Positions 63,036 through 64,000 of a stretch of DNA of 64,000 nt are shown in pieces. The notes beneath the pieces were generated by a model. That model was not told where the DNA came from. It searched no databases and was given only the letters and a program-made list of their open reading frames with translations. Location: assembly GCF_007748035.1 (NCBI RefSeq), contig NZ_CP036278.1:4216001-4280000 (forward strand), written 5' to 3'. The stretch is from Aeoliella mucimassa. Its GTDB lineage: Bacteria; Planctomycetota; Planctomycetia; Pirellulales; Lacipirellulaceae. Made by a program: the position numbers and the translations under genes. The first letter of the stretch is position 1. Every line of letters starts with the position of its first letter.

Positions 63036-63560
63036 GGAATAGATTCAATGTTCCCATCGATGGGAACATTGAATCTCCGCCCACTCTACAAAACCAGTGG
63101 TTTTCGACCACGAATAGATTCCCATTTCCCAAAACGCATCCGATGGGAATCTATTTTTGCAGTGGGAAACTATCGCAAGTCGTTTGCCAGCAATGAGTTG
63201 CATCAACACCTCCGCGATAGTTACCCAGAATAGATTCCCACCCATGGGAAACTATTTTGAGAGGAGTCAGGATTCAGGGGTCCGGGCAGTTGGGAGTTGG
63301 GAGAGTCCGTAGCGTGGGACCAGGAGCTTCCAGCGACGCAGCCCCACGACCGCTTTACCATTCGCGCAGCAACGAACCCGGGCGCACACGAACGATCGCC
63401 TGCGCACTGCCAGCAGTTCGATCTATCAGACAAAGCATTACATCATTCAGCCTCCACTTACTTAAAAGCCAACAGCCGATCGCTGAAAGCCGACAGCGAA
63501 CGAATACCTATCCATTAGAACACCATAGGTGGCCAATTACCAATACAAAACGTCTCGATT
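63036..63560 (+). repeat. Large hairpin-rich dispersed repeat (type 1), copy 3
   Basis: This is the most complete plus-strand copy. It contains a perfect 34-base palindrome (63042-63075), AAAACCAGTGGTTTT (63090-63104), arms AATAGATTCCCA (63113-63124) and TGGGAATCTATT (63144-63155), a hairpin with ACTATCGC/GCGATAGT arms around 63169-63225, and a hairpin AATAGATTCCCA / TGGGAAACTATT near 63230-63257. The right half runs to ~63560 and contains TCCATTAGAACACCAT. No credible gene is present. The next gene begins 218 bases further on. Confidence 0.9.
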
Positions 63561-63778
63561 GTGAGATGAGTCGGGGACGCTTCGTGGGCTGCTCGGCACG
63601 GAAACCTGCAGATTGGGTTGGCAAAAAATGCTAGCAGAGCCGGCAATCTGAAGTTGGCCGTTTTCGCGAAACTATGTAGATTGTTCAGTTGGCAAATGTC
63701 AGACGACCGCCGGCCCGACCAGTGATGCCGCGGCGCTGACCAACCAGAACGGACCAACTTTGACGCAGGGAGGCGTTG

Positions 63779-64000
63779 ATGCAGCGGCCTGAAATACGTT
63801 TCGTGCACTCGAGCGACTGGCACTTGGAAGCCCCCCTGGCCGGGCTCCCCAGTGTGACAGACGACCTGCGCGAATTGGCTCGCGACGCGGCCTATCTTGC
63901 GGCCCAACAAGTGGTGGAAACCACGCTAGTCGAAGGGGCCGACGCCCTGCTGCTCTCTGGCGACATTGTCGACCTCGAGCGTAGTGGCCCGCGGGCGATC
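63779..64000 (+). CDS. SbcD-like metallophosphoesterase (3' end outside window)
   Basis: The frame begins at ATG 63779 with a strong AGGGAGG site 7 bases upstream and continues past the window edge. The 74 visible codons show the calcineurin-like phosphoesterase start IRFVHSSDWHLEAPLAG (DxH metal motif) and the second motif ALLLSGDIVDLE (GD). The first motif and layout resemble the DNA repair exonuclease SbcD/YhaO group. A partner SbcC/YhaN-like ATPase would be expected downstream but is not visible. Confidence 0.88.
   Translation, partial: MQRPEIRFVHSSDWHLEAPLAGLPSVTDDLRELARDAAYLAAQQVVETTLVEGADALLLSGDIVDLERSGPRAI

Noticed and set aside
63036-63270. Repeated GAATAGATTCCCA units as a CRISPR array
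   Set aside because: The units alternate in orientation, spacing is irregular, spacers are shared between copies, and no cas genes are near; they are hairpin arms.

Overview
The window looks like chromosomal DNA of a planctomycete, most likely of the order Pirellulales. Four lines of evidence support this: three DUF1559 pseudopilin-like genes with H-X9-DG-type C termini, several PEP-CTERM proteins with dockerin-like repeats, a complete-looking lipid A/Skp block, and DUF1571, PQQ-propeller and ECF-sigma genes of the kind typical of that phylum. Genes are long, GC-moderate and loosely spaced, with few tight operons. There is one tRNA (Pro, GGG), no rRNA, no CRISPR array and no prophage.

Layout. 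1-9963: a carbohydrate locus. A GH30-like glycosidase, a FAD-dependent oxidoreductase and a sodium:solute symporter form a minus-strand operon, divergent from a XylR-type (sugar-sensor plus AraC HTH) regulator. An IS903-like element has cut off the last 39 codons of the symporter, and a paralogue of the oxidoreductase ends just beyond. 10184-16229: a DUF1559 protein, a BlaI/M56 pair, a fused GT2-GT83 glycosyltransferase and a PAP2 lipoprotein. 16367-23059: an IS630 element, a 1005-residue head-to-tail fusion of two PEP-CTERM proteins, its single-unit paralogue and another DUF1559 gene. 23674-27105: an ECF sigma factor with a membrane partner, then a class V aminotransferase. 27190-31496: a lower-GC stretch in which single genes (HAF-repeat PEP-CTERM, LRR membrane protein, unknown) alternate with direct repeats, followed by a large hairpin-rich repeat and the tRNA.

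31668-38843: a full RND efflux system (outer-membrane factor divergent from TetR, adaptor and pump) with a perfect TetR-type palindrome inside the tetR promoter. 38850-40815: MntR, divergent from a DUF1559 gene and a small lipoprotein whose promoter carries two DtxR/MntR-like boxes. 40818-44415: a flippase-like, GT2 and GT-C-like cell-surface glycan cluster. 44546-49412: a DUF5685-NfeD fusion, DUF2721, a CaCA Ca2+/Na+ antiporter and an Asn-rich membrane protein. 50552-57183: an unknown gene, then a skp-lpxC-lpxA-Gfo/Idh block for the outer membrane (the oxidoreductase may be GnnA-like) and an M28 peptidase. 57444-64000: a receiver protein, an FHA-GAF-histidine kinase, an MBL hydrolase, DUF1571, a PQQ propeller protein and the start of an SbcD-like phosphoesterase.

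The most unusual item is a roughly 0.5 kb non-coding dispersed repeat present three times (30669-31216, 49511-49965, 63036-63560). It is built from nested hairpins, and at least one stem pair differs between copies by a compensatory change. The tandem PEP-CTERM fusion and the metal boxes in front of a DUF1559-lipoprotein pair are the next most interesting.
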